From NCBI RefSeq assembly GCF_028858725.1, contig NC_084790.1, positions 4,842,001 through 4,906,000 of the forward strand: DNA of 64,000 bases, in the 5' to 3' direction. The DNA comes from Colius striatus. Its lineage: Eukaryota > Chordata > Aves > Coliiformes > Coliidae. Positions within the stretch are counted from its first letter, which is position 1. Every line of letters starts with the position of its first letter. The position numbers were made by a program, and so were the translations under genes. Of the stretch, positions 1 through 25,572 are shown piece by piece. The notes under the pieces are model-generated. The model saw nothing but the letters and a program-made list of their open reading frames with translations, searched no databases and had not been told where the DNA came from.

Positions 1-1167
1 CTTCACTAGGCTTGCACAGAGGCTGCCATTTAGACTCCCCTTTAATTACTTTTGGGTAATTTTGTAGCCTAATGTAAAGTTCTTGGTGTATCTTGGATAT
101 ATAACCTCTTCTGCTTACAAGATTACATTAGGACGAGCAGCCTTTTTATGTGAACAAAATGGTTTTAATGTCAGCTTGGCTGAAACTGCTTGAGATAAAG
201 ATTCTCTGACAGGTTTGATGGGAACACGCTGTGACATACAAGTGCTAGTTTTCTGCAAATGCTACGTGACAGCTACCTGATTTCTTTTTAGCGTTCGCAA
301 GTCTACTGAAGCTACTCCAGTAAGATCAACCTCAATGCATGTTTGCCATATAGACTAGGCACAGTACAATACCAGAGAATTCTCAGCACCATTAAGGTCT
401 TTAAGCTGTTGCTTCTTTAAGATGGCATCTTGAATTGTTGAGATAGATGTACCACGCTGAAGAGAGAGTGTTTCTTTGAATTACCTGCAGTCTCAGAGGC
501 CCATTGGACTCTGTTACACTGACCTGCAAGATTTTTGGGGTCTGGTACAGGCATGGGGGATTTAGTCCTACTCCAGTGCACAAAAAGATGGATCATATTC
601 TAAATAACACATTTATTTGTCAGTTAAGTGTAAAATTATGGGATGGAATGAAAGTGGTCATTATCCCTTACAATGGATGTGGCTGGAGATGAATTTGGGG
701 TATTGTTCTGCATGCAGATGGTGTTTGCACAAATTAGCAGTAGAGATCAATAACAGCTTAAGCTTTGAAGGGCTCTAGATGAGTTACATCCATCTCTAAA
801 AGCAGGTAAATATATATTTATGTAAATGCCAAAAAAAGCAAGGACAAAAGGACAGTCAGCAGCACAGAGGTTTAGTTTTTGTGCTGAAGAGCTTTTGCTG
901 CTTCTGCTTGGGGTCACTTTTTAATTACACATAAATGCAATCTGAAAATGTTTCTATTTGTACCATGTGTGGAACAGCAAATAGAACTTACTGAGTATTT
1001 AACTGGAAAGGGTGCAGACTGTCCTTGAGGTGCCCGTGTGTTACAGTAACATAAAGTTTGTGTTGGGAAGGTGAGGGAAGCATGCAAAAGAGAGTTTGTA
1101 TCTACCAGAGTTCTTGTTATGCTTATATATCCCCTTGAGAATCATTTTGTAACCTTTTTTCCTCTAG

Positions 1168-15890
<14,723 letters not shown>

Positions 15891-16328
15891 GAAACAAACC
15901 TTGTGTCTGTCCTCTTTGTTTCGGGGTGGGGTTTTTTTGGGGGGGAGGGAGTTCGTTTCAGGGAACCAGTTGTCAAAAAAGTCATTGAAATGACCACGTG
16001 AGCGATGTAGCAGGAGCTGCCTCTTGTCCCTTCGTGTTGCTGCTGTACAGGGAGGGCCAAAGACCTGTTTTATATATTCTGGGGATTTTTAAGGTTTGCT
16101 TTCGCTGTGTAGCAGATTTTAATCATTAGAATAACCCTTTGATTCATTTCTTTGCTTCCTCCAAGTGCCATTTCAGCTCTTCATCTCAGAGCCTACGTCG
16201 TGGCTACGAAGGTGTTGCGAGTGGCAGCTTTTGTGTCCTGCCCTTTGCTTCTAAACTTAATCTCCGGGGGGGGGTTGGGGGCGGGGGTGGAAACAATTTA
16301 ACATTTATGGAATCCTGGAGATCTTAAG

Positions 16329-16514
16329 CTCTGAAGCAATGACGGAGCCCCTGGCACAGGCTGCCCAGAGGGGTTGTGGAGTCTCCTTCCTTAGAGGTCT
16401 TCAAGACCCACCTGGACATGTTTCTATGCGACCTGATCCAGGTGAACCTGCTTCTGCAGGGGGGTTGGGCTAGATGATCTCTAAGGTCCCTTCCAACCCC
16501 TACCATTCTATGAT
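16329..16514 (+). mobile_element. CR1 LINE, 5'-truncated 3' end
   Basis: About 185 bases match the CR1 3' UTR: the words CTGGCACAGGCTGCCCAGAG, GAGGTCTTCAAGACCC, CTGGACATGTTTC and CCCTTCCAACCC appear in order. It ends in the CR1 tail ATTCTATGATT, present as one unit with no poly(A). CR1 copies are typically 5'-truncated like this one. No coding part is present and it is non-autonomous. Only a handful of differences from the consensus I remember are visible, which suggests a moderately old avian insertion. Confidence 0.93.
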
Positions 16515-19500
16515 TAACCTCATGTTGTCAGTTTGTCAGTCATACCTGGCCAAAGCAGCGGTGCTCACCTGCTGCAGATGGCACAGACCAACTGCACCGC
16601 CCCGGGTAACGACTGCCAAGGACCAAGTTACTAACAAATCGGTAGGACTGGTTTATTTACCTTCTAAATATATATATTTCTTTTAAAAAGGGCTCTTTTT
16701 TGCTGCTGCTGCTGCTTCATATTTTTCCCCAGTCTCCTCCTGCCAGCCAGCGCTCTTCCCCCGCCGCCGTGGCTCGGAGAGACTGTGTGGGTGTGCACTC
16801 AATGAGTGACGAGCGCCCGTTTCCTCTTTGGGGGAGCCGGAGGTGACAGCAGTGTGTCATCAGCCATATGTGCCACTCCAGCACCCAAGGATAGAGGGAC
16901 CTTGCACAACTATTTCTGGGAGCAGGAGCTCAGTCTTTTCTCCCTCCCCATGATGGGTTTTTATCATTTAGCATCATTCTGGCACTGGGTGACTCGAGGT
17001 GAGCGGGCTCATGTTGCTAAGCTTCCCTGGGACTCTGAGTCCCTGTGGGAAGAGGGGGAAACCTGACTTCCCTGCAGCCTTGAAGGAGAAAAAAAAAACA
17101 TCCAACAACTTGATTTTTGAGTCTCAGGGGTGGTACCATGCCCTTGGCACCCTCCTGTGCCAGCTCACAGTTGCTGTCTGGCACTGCCAGCACCCCATGG
17201 GGGTGACACAGTGGCTGGGCAGGGGTCGGTGCAGTCAACATGGCCCTTGAGCTGATGTCTCCACTCTAGAATGAAACTTTCTAGCCGAGGGGAACCTTAA
17301 TTTTAGGGCTGTTCTCTTTAAACCCTGTTGCTGAGGTGCTTGCCTTGAGCAGAGCTGGTGGTTTTGTGCATTGTGGTCCATGAATTGGCTACCAGGGGAT
17401 GCTGGAGGAAGCCACACACTCCTGCAACAGGAGCATCCCCCTGTGAAACCCAGGCACTGCGTGGCTACGATGGCATTGCTCCTGTATCGTCACCTGGCAG
17501 GGATATGGGGCTTTCTCACCACCACCAAGACAGATGTCTGGTCTCCCTGCTGCTGGATGTGCCAGGTGGATGCTGAGCCAGGACCAGAACCATTATGGAA
17601 GGGCTGAGCTGATCAGGGACAAGCTCTGGCATGGGGACTTCCAGGGCTCTCTGGTCACAGGACGCAGCTTCCCCTGCTTACACTCCCTTCTGTCCTCCTC
17701 CACGTTGTCCCCGTGGCCAGGACAGGGTTGTGCAAGGTCTCACAGCCTTTCACTTGCGTTCTGCCGGGCTGAGAACTGCTGTAGCTGCAGTTCTCCAGTG
17801 CCAGCTAACATCACAGTTTCCTACATCCCTGCGTGCAGTTGTAGCTGTGTTTTAGCAGTCTCTCTGTGCTCAGGGCTGCAGCTTTTGGGGAGACCAGAGC
17901 ACAGGGCTGGCAGTGTTAATGTAGCCCTCAAGCTGACTGACAAGGGCAAGTACCTTGGCGAGGAGCTCAGCCCTGGGGGGGCCCGAAAATGCTTCCAGCC
18001 CCCCAGGAATGCCTTGTGCTGGCAGGAGATGAGCTCCATGCTGACTTTTTGAACACTTCCTTCAATTCTGTTCCACAGCAGGGCTGGAGGAGCCACATCT
18101 GAGCTTTTCCACCCTCCATGGCAGGGCATCAAGGTTTTTTCTGTAAGAAGCCTCTGCTCTGCTCTAACCCCTCTGCTCCCAGTAGCACTCACACAGCTGT
18201 GTCTGCACATTGGGAAAGGGAGTGTTGTGTTCCTACATCAGGCCCTGTGCATCAGCAGGACCTTAGGGGTGAACTCACTGCTTGCCCTCGTGCCACTGGC
18301 AGCTGGAGCTGGTGGGAGTGGAGGGGAAAACCTCAGCCAGCCACAGGCTAAGGCTGTCACTGGGGTGGGGATTTCAAGTGTCCCCTGCCAAAAGTTAGCC
18401 AGGCTTATTTCTTTCATTGGTAATAACTCAGAAGCCCAATGCTGCCTCCACCTTAAATGTGATAAATGATTCTGCTCAAGCAAGTAAAGCTTTTGGTTGG
18501 AGGATCTGATGGGCTCCCTCATTCCTCCTCAGTTGTGGTTTGAGGGAGTAACCAATGAAAGGTTGCCCCTTTCATTGAGCAATGATGAAAGCTGCATTTT
18601 TGGGCTTCAACTGATGTCTCTAGCACAGCTCAGGCCTTGTGTGAACCCAGGGAAGCTGCAGCCTCCAAGTAACATGGGCTGTTCAAGGAGGAGGCGCAGG
18701 CTGAGTGTCGGGAGACATTGTTCTCTCCCAGCTCTCCATCATTCCCTGCCAGGGCCACTGTGGAAATGCACTGATTAGCTGAGACCTCGAGCGTACCCAA
18801 AATGCATTAGAGTTAAATAATTCAATTATGGAGTTAAGATGGGGATCCAGGAGAGAGGCAGGCATGAGAGATGCTCGGAAATGCAGGGGAAGGCAGCCCC
18901 TACCAGGGCCAAAGCCCAGCAGGCAGCAGGGAAGGGAGCACAAGGGACCGTCCTTGCGAGCAGCAGAAGCCCATATGGAGCAACAGGGGATGCAGAAAGG
19001 GCTTGATAAAGATCTTGAAGTAGCTGAGAAGCTCATGGAGCTCCAGGGCAGGGAGATGGCTGCTGGTATTTCCTCTGCTGCAAGCAAAGCCAGGAGATGA
19101 AAGATGGAATCTGAGGGGGTAAGTGCCTGCATCCCTGCCCGCTGGTGCCTTAAAGCGTGGGCAGGTGCCTCTGGCTTCAGGCTCTGCTGCCTGGGGCAGC
19201 CAGCCAGTGGGACCACTGCAGAAGAAACACCTTAACATCGCTTTGGCCCGTGAGTTCACACACTGACACTGCTGGGAAGCAGGGATTTTACCTGGTTTTG
19301 TGGTAATTACTGTGAAAGCTGTCTGTAAACACAGCTTTACAGCCTTTCCCATTACTCCAGGCATTGCATCTCTCAACCACCGCACTCCAAGTGTCTGGGG
19401 GTGCTGCAAGCCTGCCCTTGCCCTTGGGGGATCCTCCCTCAGTGGGATGAGACTGGGCCCCAACACCCTGCAGCAGCAAGAAGGGTGGGTGAGGCACCTT

Positions 19501-22020
19501 CCCCAAAGCCACTCAGGGCTTAAAACTGCAGAAAGTGTTGGGAGGAGGAGAAGAGGCTGCAGAGGGGGATGCCCTGTGCTCCCCTTGCCTCCTGCCACCG
19601 TCTGCCTGCAAAGCAGAAACTGCAGCCTCAGCAAGAGCAAAGCAACCTCCAGGGCAGCCAGGCTGCACTTAGCCCTGCCTGTAGCCACAGGCCCAGATGG
19701 TGCATTGGCTGTGGGGGTGACGTGCCAAGGCCTGGGAAACAGGCCTCTGATAATAGTTGGCCTCCAGATGGACCCTGCCTAATTGCACTTGCTACATCTT
19801 TACAGGCAATAGTTGGTGTTAATGAAATATCCAGAGTTATTAGCAAAAGAGCTACCTTAAACAAAGCATGATTGATGATTAGATTAAAGTCTCTGAGTAT
19901 TAGTGAAGGATGTGGCTAAAACGTCCATGAGAATGTGTTTGTCACCTTCCTATGTCTATTCCTGTGTGTACAGGGGCTGGTGTTCAAGGCTGGGAAACCA
20001 GATGGTCAGTCTCAGTTGAAAGTTACATGAAGAAAAAACCTAGAATATAAGGAAGCTCCTTTGGTTCCTCCTGAAGCCTTGGCCAAGTTTCAGGTGGTAT
20101 CTCAATGGAGAATGTAGCCAGATATTCTGCTGCTTATTCAATAAAAAGCTGGTCCCTCTTGCAGCGACGTTGGAGACCTCCCCTGTGAGTAGACACGCTG
20201 CATAGGAGCTCCCAGTTGGCAAGGACAGGCTCTCCAAATCGTTTCTGCAACTGAGGCTCGCTAAATGACCGTGAGTCTGGATGATGGGAAAGTTGTTAGG
20301 GCAACTGGGGCTGTATCTTAATCACTGTTGCTATTCCCCTGAAGTCATGATTTGGTGCATTACCTGGCTTGTGTTTTTTGCTGCTTGAGAATAAGAATGC
20401 CATAAGCTTATTGTTGTAGCTGAATGCTTTGTCTTGTCTTCTGCAGCATTTTTAAGTAGTCAGTAAAGTAGGATTGATCTTTTTATTGGTGTATGTGCCT
20501 TTTGCTTGGCAAAACACAGGGGGTGCAATGGAGACCTCAAGTCCCAGGGTCTGGCTCACACAGGAGATGATAGTAGGAGCATGAATCACTCCTCCTGCCT
20601 CCAAAGTCGTCTTCTGCCTTCCTCCTCCACACAGCCAACCCTACAACAGCTCCCGGGGTGGCTGCAAGGCTGGTCCATAACATGGAGTGACCTGCTGACC
20701 CCATGCCCTGCCTGCAGACCCTCGGGGGGATCTTGGTCCCCATCCCCCCCAGCCTTGCCTGCTGCTCCCCACTGGGCTGCACGGCCCCAGCCCGATTCCT
20801 GCCTCCATCCTGCACACACAGGGCTGAGGCCCTCCCTGCTGTTTCCTTTGCGTCAAAATTAACTTCGAACCTGATGGAAAACCTTAATTTGCACATCAAA
20901 GTCCTTTGCAGCAATCTGCCAGCGCCAGCAAAGCCCGAGCTGGCGTTTTCCAGGGGCCTTGTTTGCAGCAGAGCCCAGCCCCGCAGTCCCTGCCTGCACC
21001 TCTTTGATTCCCCTGGGATCACAGTGCTCTCCTGCCTTTCAGCCCAGCCCTGCAACCCCCCAGAAGCTGCTTTTCTCTCCCAGGCCATGCAATGAAGCCA
21101 ATGTGATGCTTCCCTGGCAGAAACTCGGATGGAAACCGCCAGACTTTGCTCACTGAAGCCTCAGGGCAGCCCAGTGTCAGCCTGGCAACAGCCTTCCAAA
21201 ACCCCCTTTTCAGCCCCAGCGTGACACCTGGCTCCTGCTGCAGCTGTGGGAATCACCTGGCACCCCGGGAGCAGTTCCCACTGCTGCCAGCCCAGGGCAG
21301 GAGTATGCTGCTGCCAGCCCCACTTGTGCCTTGATGCTCCACGCACCAAATCACAGCCCGGGCTCCATCCAAGCCATGAAGCAGCTGTGCTAAGCACAGC
21401 ACCAGGAAGAAGGGGTCGAGCATGGGGGGGGCCTCCACAAGCTCCTCAGATGGGGGCTTCACTCCCTTTGGATCTCCAAGGGGCAAGACAGGGGGCTGAG
21501 TAAAGCCCAGCACCATCTTCACCTCGTTTTGCACCGACACCTTTTCCCCCTGCCTGGCACGTGATGGAGGCAGATGGCCGGGGCGCAGGATTGCTCTGTG
21601 CTGACGTCTCCCAGCTCCCCTTTGCTGCCAGGACTCAGGAAAGAGCAAACCCACCCCCTTGGTCACCATACCGGGAGGGCTCAGCATTGCCCTCCCCCCA
21701 ACACTGTCCTCCCAGGGGGTATGGGACGAGGCCTGGGCAGCGATGCTCGTGCCGTCGGGGTGATCCAATGCCGTGAGTCTGTCAGACAGTGCCTCGGGGG
21801 CTGCAGGTGACAGGTTTGCAGCGATCCCCCCCCACTCCGGGGAGGGGGGGGTGTAGGGGTCTGTCCCCCTCAGCATGGGCCCCGCCGGTAGAGCCCCTGG
21901 CAGCCGCGGTGCCGGCGAAAGGAGAGCAGCTATTAATAACCCGGCGCAGCAGAGGGGAAAAAATGTAATTCCATAATGGAAACGGCTCCGAGAGAACAAT
22001 TCAGGGAATAAAATGTTCTC

Positions 22021-22037
22021 GGGGGGGGGGGGGGGGG
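22021..22037 (+). repeat. Poly(G) run
   Basis: Uninterrupted run of G (about 17) just upstream of the TBKBP1 CpG island; likely length-polymorphic and prone to sequencing error. Confidence 0.85.
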
Positions 22038-22339
22038 AGGGAGGCGAGCCCAGCCCCCACAGCGTGTGGCTGCTGCTGGGCTCATCCATCGCCCCCCGGG
22101 GCTCTCCGCGAAGGGAGAAGCCCCCCGGCCGCAGGGTCGACCGCGCTGCGGGGGGTGTCTCGGGCTGGACTCCGGTTCTCCCCCACCTCCTCCCCGGCGA
22201 GTCGTGGCGGCTCCGTTGGGGTCTGCAGGGGGACAGAGGTCCGGGGCAGCGTGTGTGTGTGTGTGTTTGTCCCGGGAGCATCCTGCCGTGCCCCGGGGGG
22301 GGGTTGGGATGGGGAGGGGGCAGCCCCGGGGGCGGCACC

Positions 22340-22566
22340 GGCGCGTGGCGGGGGGAGGGGCTGGCGGCCGCCCGGTGCCCACGTGGTTTCTCGGTGTCTC
22401 CGGAGCGGAAGAAACGGCGGCCGGGGCTGCGGCGGGGGCGGCCGGCACCGGGACCGGCATCGGGACCGGCATCGGGATCGGGACTCCACAGCGGTGCTGA
22501 AGGAGCCGTATCTCGGCGGGCGCCGCCGCATCGCATCGCATCGCATCGCATCGCATCGTATCGCCG
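22340..22566 (+). other. TBKBP1: Probable non-coding first exon of TBKBP1 in a CpG island
   Basis: CpG-dense sequence ends in TCGCCG followed by a consensus donor gtgagtgcg at 22567. No other strong donor of this kind was noticed between KPNB1 and the TBKBP1 start codon. The exon would be entirely 5'UTR, spliced to 25344. The start is not determined; 22340 is only where CpG density becomes extreme. RNA 5'-end data are needed. Confidence 0.5.
22447..22563 (+). repeat. GC-rich short tandem repeats at the TBKBP1 first exon end
   Basis: Two arrays: a 12-mer built on GGGACCGGCATC (22447-22490) and a pentamer CGCAT array of about six units (22528-22563), the second ending three bases before the predicted splice donor. 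Confidence 0.85.
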
Positions 22567-23296
22567 GTGAGTGCGGGGCCTGGGCCGGAGCCGGGGAAGG
22601 GGGAACCGGGCTGCCTCCACCCTACTCGGGCCTGTCGCGGCCCCATCTCATCTCCCCCCGCCCACCCTTCCCCGCGGCTCCATCCCCGGCTCCGCGGCGG
22701 ACCCCTCCTGCTGCTCCGACCTCGGTCCCGGCCCGGCGACCCCCGGCGCGATGCGACACTGGGCCGGGCCGGGGGCGCTTGGGGAGGTTTTATCGGAGGC
22801 ACCGGGGCCGCTGCAAGCCGCCTCCCCACCTCCGCCCCTCCTGCCGGTGCCCCGAACCCCGCCCGGACTCACCTCCCTGCCCGGCCCCCGCTCCTGGGGT
22901 CGGGGGCTCGCTCGCTCCCGGCCCCATTGGTTTGCACGCCGATCTGCACGTCGGTTTACACGCCTCTTTGCAGCCTGTCCGTACTCGCTCGGGGCCGTGG
23001 TGGTGGCATCACACTCCCCGGCCGCCGCCACCCCCCTCCCCGCAGCCCCCGGGCCTCGGGGAAAGCGCTCAGGGAGGTTACGGCACCGAGGAGTGGGGAG
23101 GGGGGCTCGTTTCGGTCACCGCCCCCGGAGACTCGGAGCACGGGCTTGGTGTCTGGGGTCGGCTGCCCCGAGCTGCCCTGGAGCTCCGTGCAACCCAGAC
23201 TCCCCAGGCGGGGCCATGCTGAGGGGTCTGGGCAGCTCCGCGGTGCCTCTCCCCGAATGCCAGCAGCTCGCCAGCACCCGCTGCCCGGCACGGCCC

Positions 23297-23444
23297 GTTC
23301 CCGTCCCCATCCCTCATCCCCATCCCATATCCCCACCCCTATCCCCATCCCCATCCCATATTTCCATCCCCCTCCCCATCCCCCCCCCATCCCCATCCCC
23401 CATCCCCATCCCCGTCCCTATCCCCGTCCCTATCCCCATCCCTG
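23297..23444 (+). repeat. (CCCATC)n hexamer-like simple repeat
   Basis: About 150 bases of imperfect CCCCATC, CCCTATC and CCCGTC units in TBKBP1 intron 1. C-rich on the plus strand, so the minus strand has G-quadruplex potential. Confidence 0.9.
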
Positions 23445-24769
23445 CCGGTGTATCGGGGCGGTGAGATGCCGCTCTCTGGCCCAACCCCTCCTGCAGTGCC
23501 CCGGTGCTGAGGAGCTGCAGCCTCATTTTCGCACTCTTTAAAGGCATTTGTAGGCCTCGAGGAGGGGCCGACCGCTGGGAACGTGGAGGGAGTGCAGTCA
23601 CCACCGTTACCCCTGGAGCCTCATGACAGCACGGCCATCCCCTGCTGACCCCGTGGCAGCCGATCTCCCGAGTGCCGTCCCGCCGCGGCTCCCTGCCCGC
23701 GCTGCCGACGCCTGAGACGCCCCTGGCCGCGCCGCAGCCCTGCCCAGCCCACACCGCCTCGCCCCGCGCACGGGGCCCGCTGCAAGGCAGGTGTCACTGC
23801 ATGAGACAGTGGGGAAACTGAGGCACGGCCTTGGGGAGCAGCAGGGCTGGGCCAGGTGTAACGCTACTGCCAGGGAGGGAGAGGGTCCTGTCTCCGGTTG
23901 GCACTGGGGATTCTCCCTCTCTGCCTGTGTGGTGCCCTACCTGGGCAGGGGTCTGGGCACCCACTGTCCCTGCGATCCAGGACTCTGAAGTCTTGCTTTG
24001 AACGGACTTGGGGACTCTTATCTTGGTTTATAGGAGTGCCTCAGTTTCCTCGAGGGGGCTGATGACAGTGCCCTCCCTGCCCAAGCAGAGGGGGATCCCC
24101 TCTATCACTGCCCCGGGGGTGTATTTAGGACCCTCATGGGAGGAGACAGAAGACGGTTGCTGTGCTGGGGGTTTGTCTGCATTTCGTGCTCCTCGTCCCA
24201 GAGGCCGATGCAACAGCCCACGAGTGCCAGTGCCGTGCTGGGGCTGGAGGCAGGAGACCTACCCTGAGGGCAGAGCAGGGCTGGAGGCGCCCAGGGGTTG
24301 AGCTTGCCTCAGGCTCTGGTGATGGCTTAGAGGGGCCAAGCTGTGTCACCCCCCCGCCACCGTCATCCTGCAGAAATCGCCTCTTTCTCCCGGCTTCATG
24401 CTATGAATTATTTGTGCGGCGGCGGCTCCCAGATGTCTGCCCGAGCCGGGGAGGCTGCGCTCTGCCGGCTGCCGCCTCGGTGCCCCTGGGGTCCCTGGCC
24501 GGGATGCAGGGACAGTGCCAGAGCACTGGGGCTCAGCACCACCGTCGCTGCCTCCTCACCAGCTAGAGAACTGTGTTCCCCGCTGAGCTGGCTGCGTCAA
24601 GCAGCGCAGGGAGCCAAGGCACAGGCACCGGTGGCAGCAGCTTTTGGGAGCTTTGACCACTCACAGTCCTCAACTGAGGACGAATGTTGTGGTGCAGGAG
24701 AGCGGGGTGGGCAGGATGAGGCCTGTGCCGTGAGGCAGGTGGCTCCCAGGGGGTGAGCGGCAGCGCCGG

Positions 24770-24777
24770 TATATAGG
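24770..24777 (+). promoter_or_regulatory. Candidate TATA box (TATATAGG)
   Basis: GGTATATAGGGCACGG lies in GC-rich sequence about 580 bases before the TBKBP1 start codon, inside the predicted first intron. It could drive an alternative TBKBP1 transcript that begins inside the intron. Motif only. Confidence 0.25.
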
Positions 24778-25350
24778 GCACGGCGCGCTGTGGGCTGCGT
24801 GCCGCCGCGGAGGCGTGGGAGGGTGGGAAGCAGCTCGCGTGCGGCGTGGGGCGGGAGGCAGCGGCACCCGCGGCTATTTCTGGCTCTCACTACCCGGGGG
24901 GAAGTGGGGAAAGACACCACGTCCCCCCAGGGCTGCTCGGCCAGGGCTGCTCTTTGCCGCCCTGACCCCTCCCCTGTCCCTGGCGGTGGTGGCCCTGCTG
25001 GAGGATCTGCCAGGACCCTCTGTCTCCTTCATCCTTTCCCTGACCATCACCGAGCCAATGTGCCCCCACCAGCCCGGGAGTCACTGTGGGGCTGGAGCTG
25101 CTGGCAGCTCCCAGCACCATCCTTCCTCTGTTGCCCTTTACCACTGAGCTCCTGCAGATCACACTTTGTCCCAGGGCCCGCTGGCTCGGGGAGGCTGATC
25201 CACAGCTCACCCTGCCCTATGTCAGATCCTGCACCCAGTGTCCCCATAGCCCAGCCTGCTCCGGGAGCTCCAGGCTGACACTGGCTGGGTTCATCCCTGC
25301 CGTGGGGTCACCAGCAATTGTCTGTCTGCACATCCATCCCCAGGCAGGAC

Positions 25351-25572
25351 ATGGACTCCATGTTCGAGGATGACATCAGCATCCTGACGCAGGAGGCACT
25401 GGGGCCGGATGAGGACTGGTTGGACAGCCCCAACACCGACCTCTCCGGCGAGATGTGCTCAGCCTCCCACTTTGCCCTCATCACTGCCTATGACGACATC
25501 AAGAACCGACTGACGGGGCTGGAACGGGAGAACTCCACGCTCAAGCGCCGGCTCAAGATGTACGAGGTCAAG
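25351..25572 (+). CDS. TBKBP1: TBKBP1 first coding exon (residues 1-74)
   Basis: The exon begins at 25344 after ccccag with seven 5'UTR bases, then ATG. Encodes MDSMFEDDISILTQEALG through SHFALITAYDDIK and LERENSTLKRRLK, the start of the coiled coil. Donor gtgagg. Confidence 0.95.

Larger units (their letters stand above)
15891..22339. other. Intergenic region KPNB1-TBKBP1
   Basis: No exon could be supported. The open frames here are short and lack recognisable domains or homologous sequence. It holds a CR1 fragment (16329-16514) and AT-rich islands with homeodomain-like and TCF-like words at about 18800-18840, 19770-19925, 20845-20925 and 21920-22015. GC content rises steeply after 20.5 kb towards the TBKBP1 CpG island. 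Confidence 0.6.

Noticed and set aside
1-1167. Search for an additional KPNB1 exon (residues before 300)
   Set aside because: No frame gives the expected DIDEVALQGIEFWSNVC-type sequence; the stretch is intron.
21253-23541. Several long overlapping open frames (up to 455 codons) on both strands around 22-23.5 kb
   Set aside because: They lie in a CpG island and simple repeats, encode Pro/Arg/Gly low-complexity sequence, overlap one another in many frames and show no recognisable domain.
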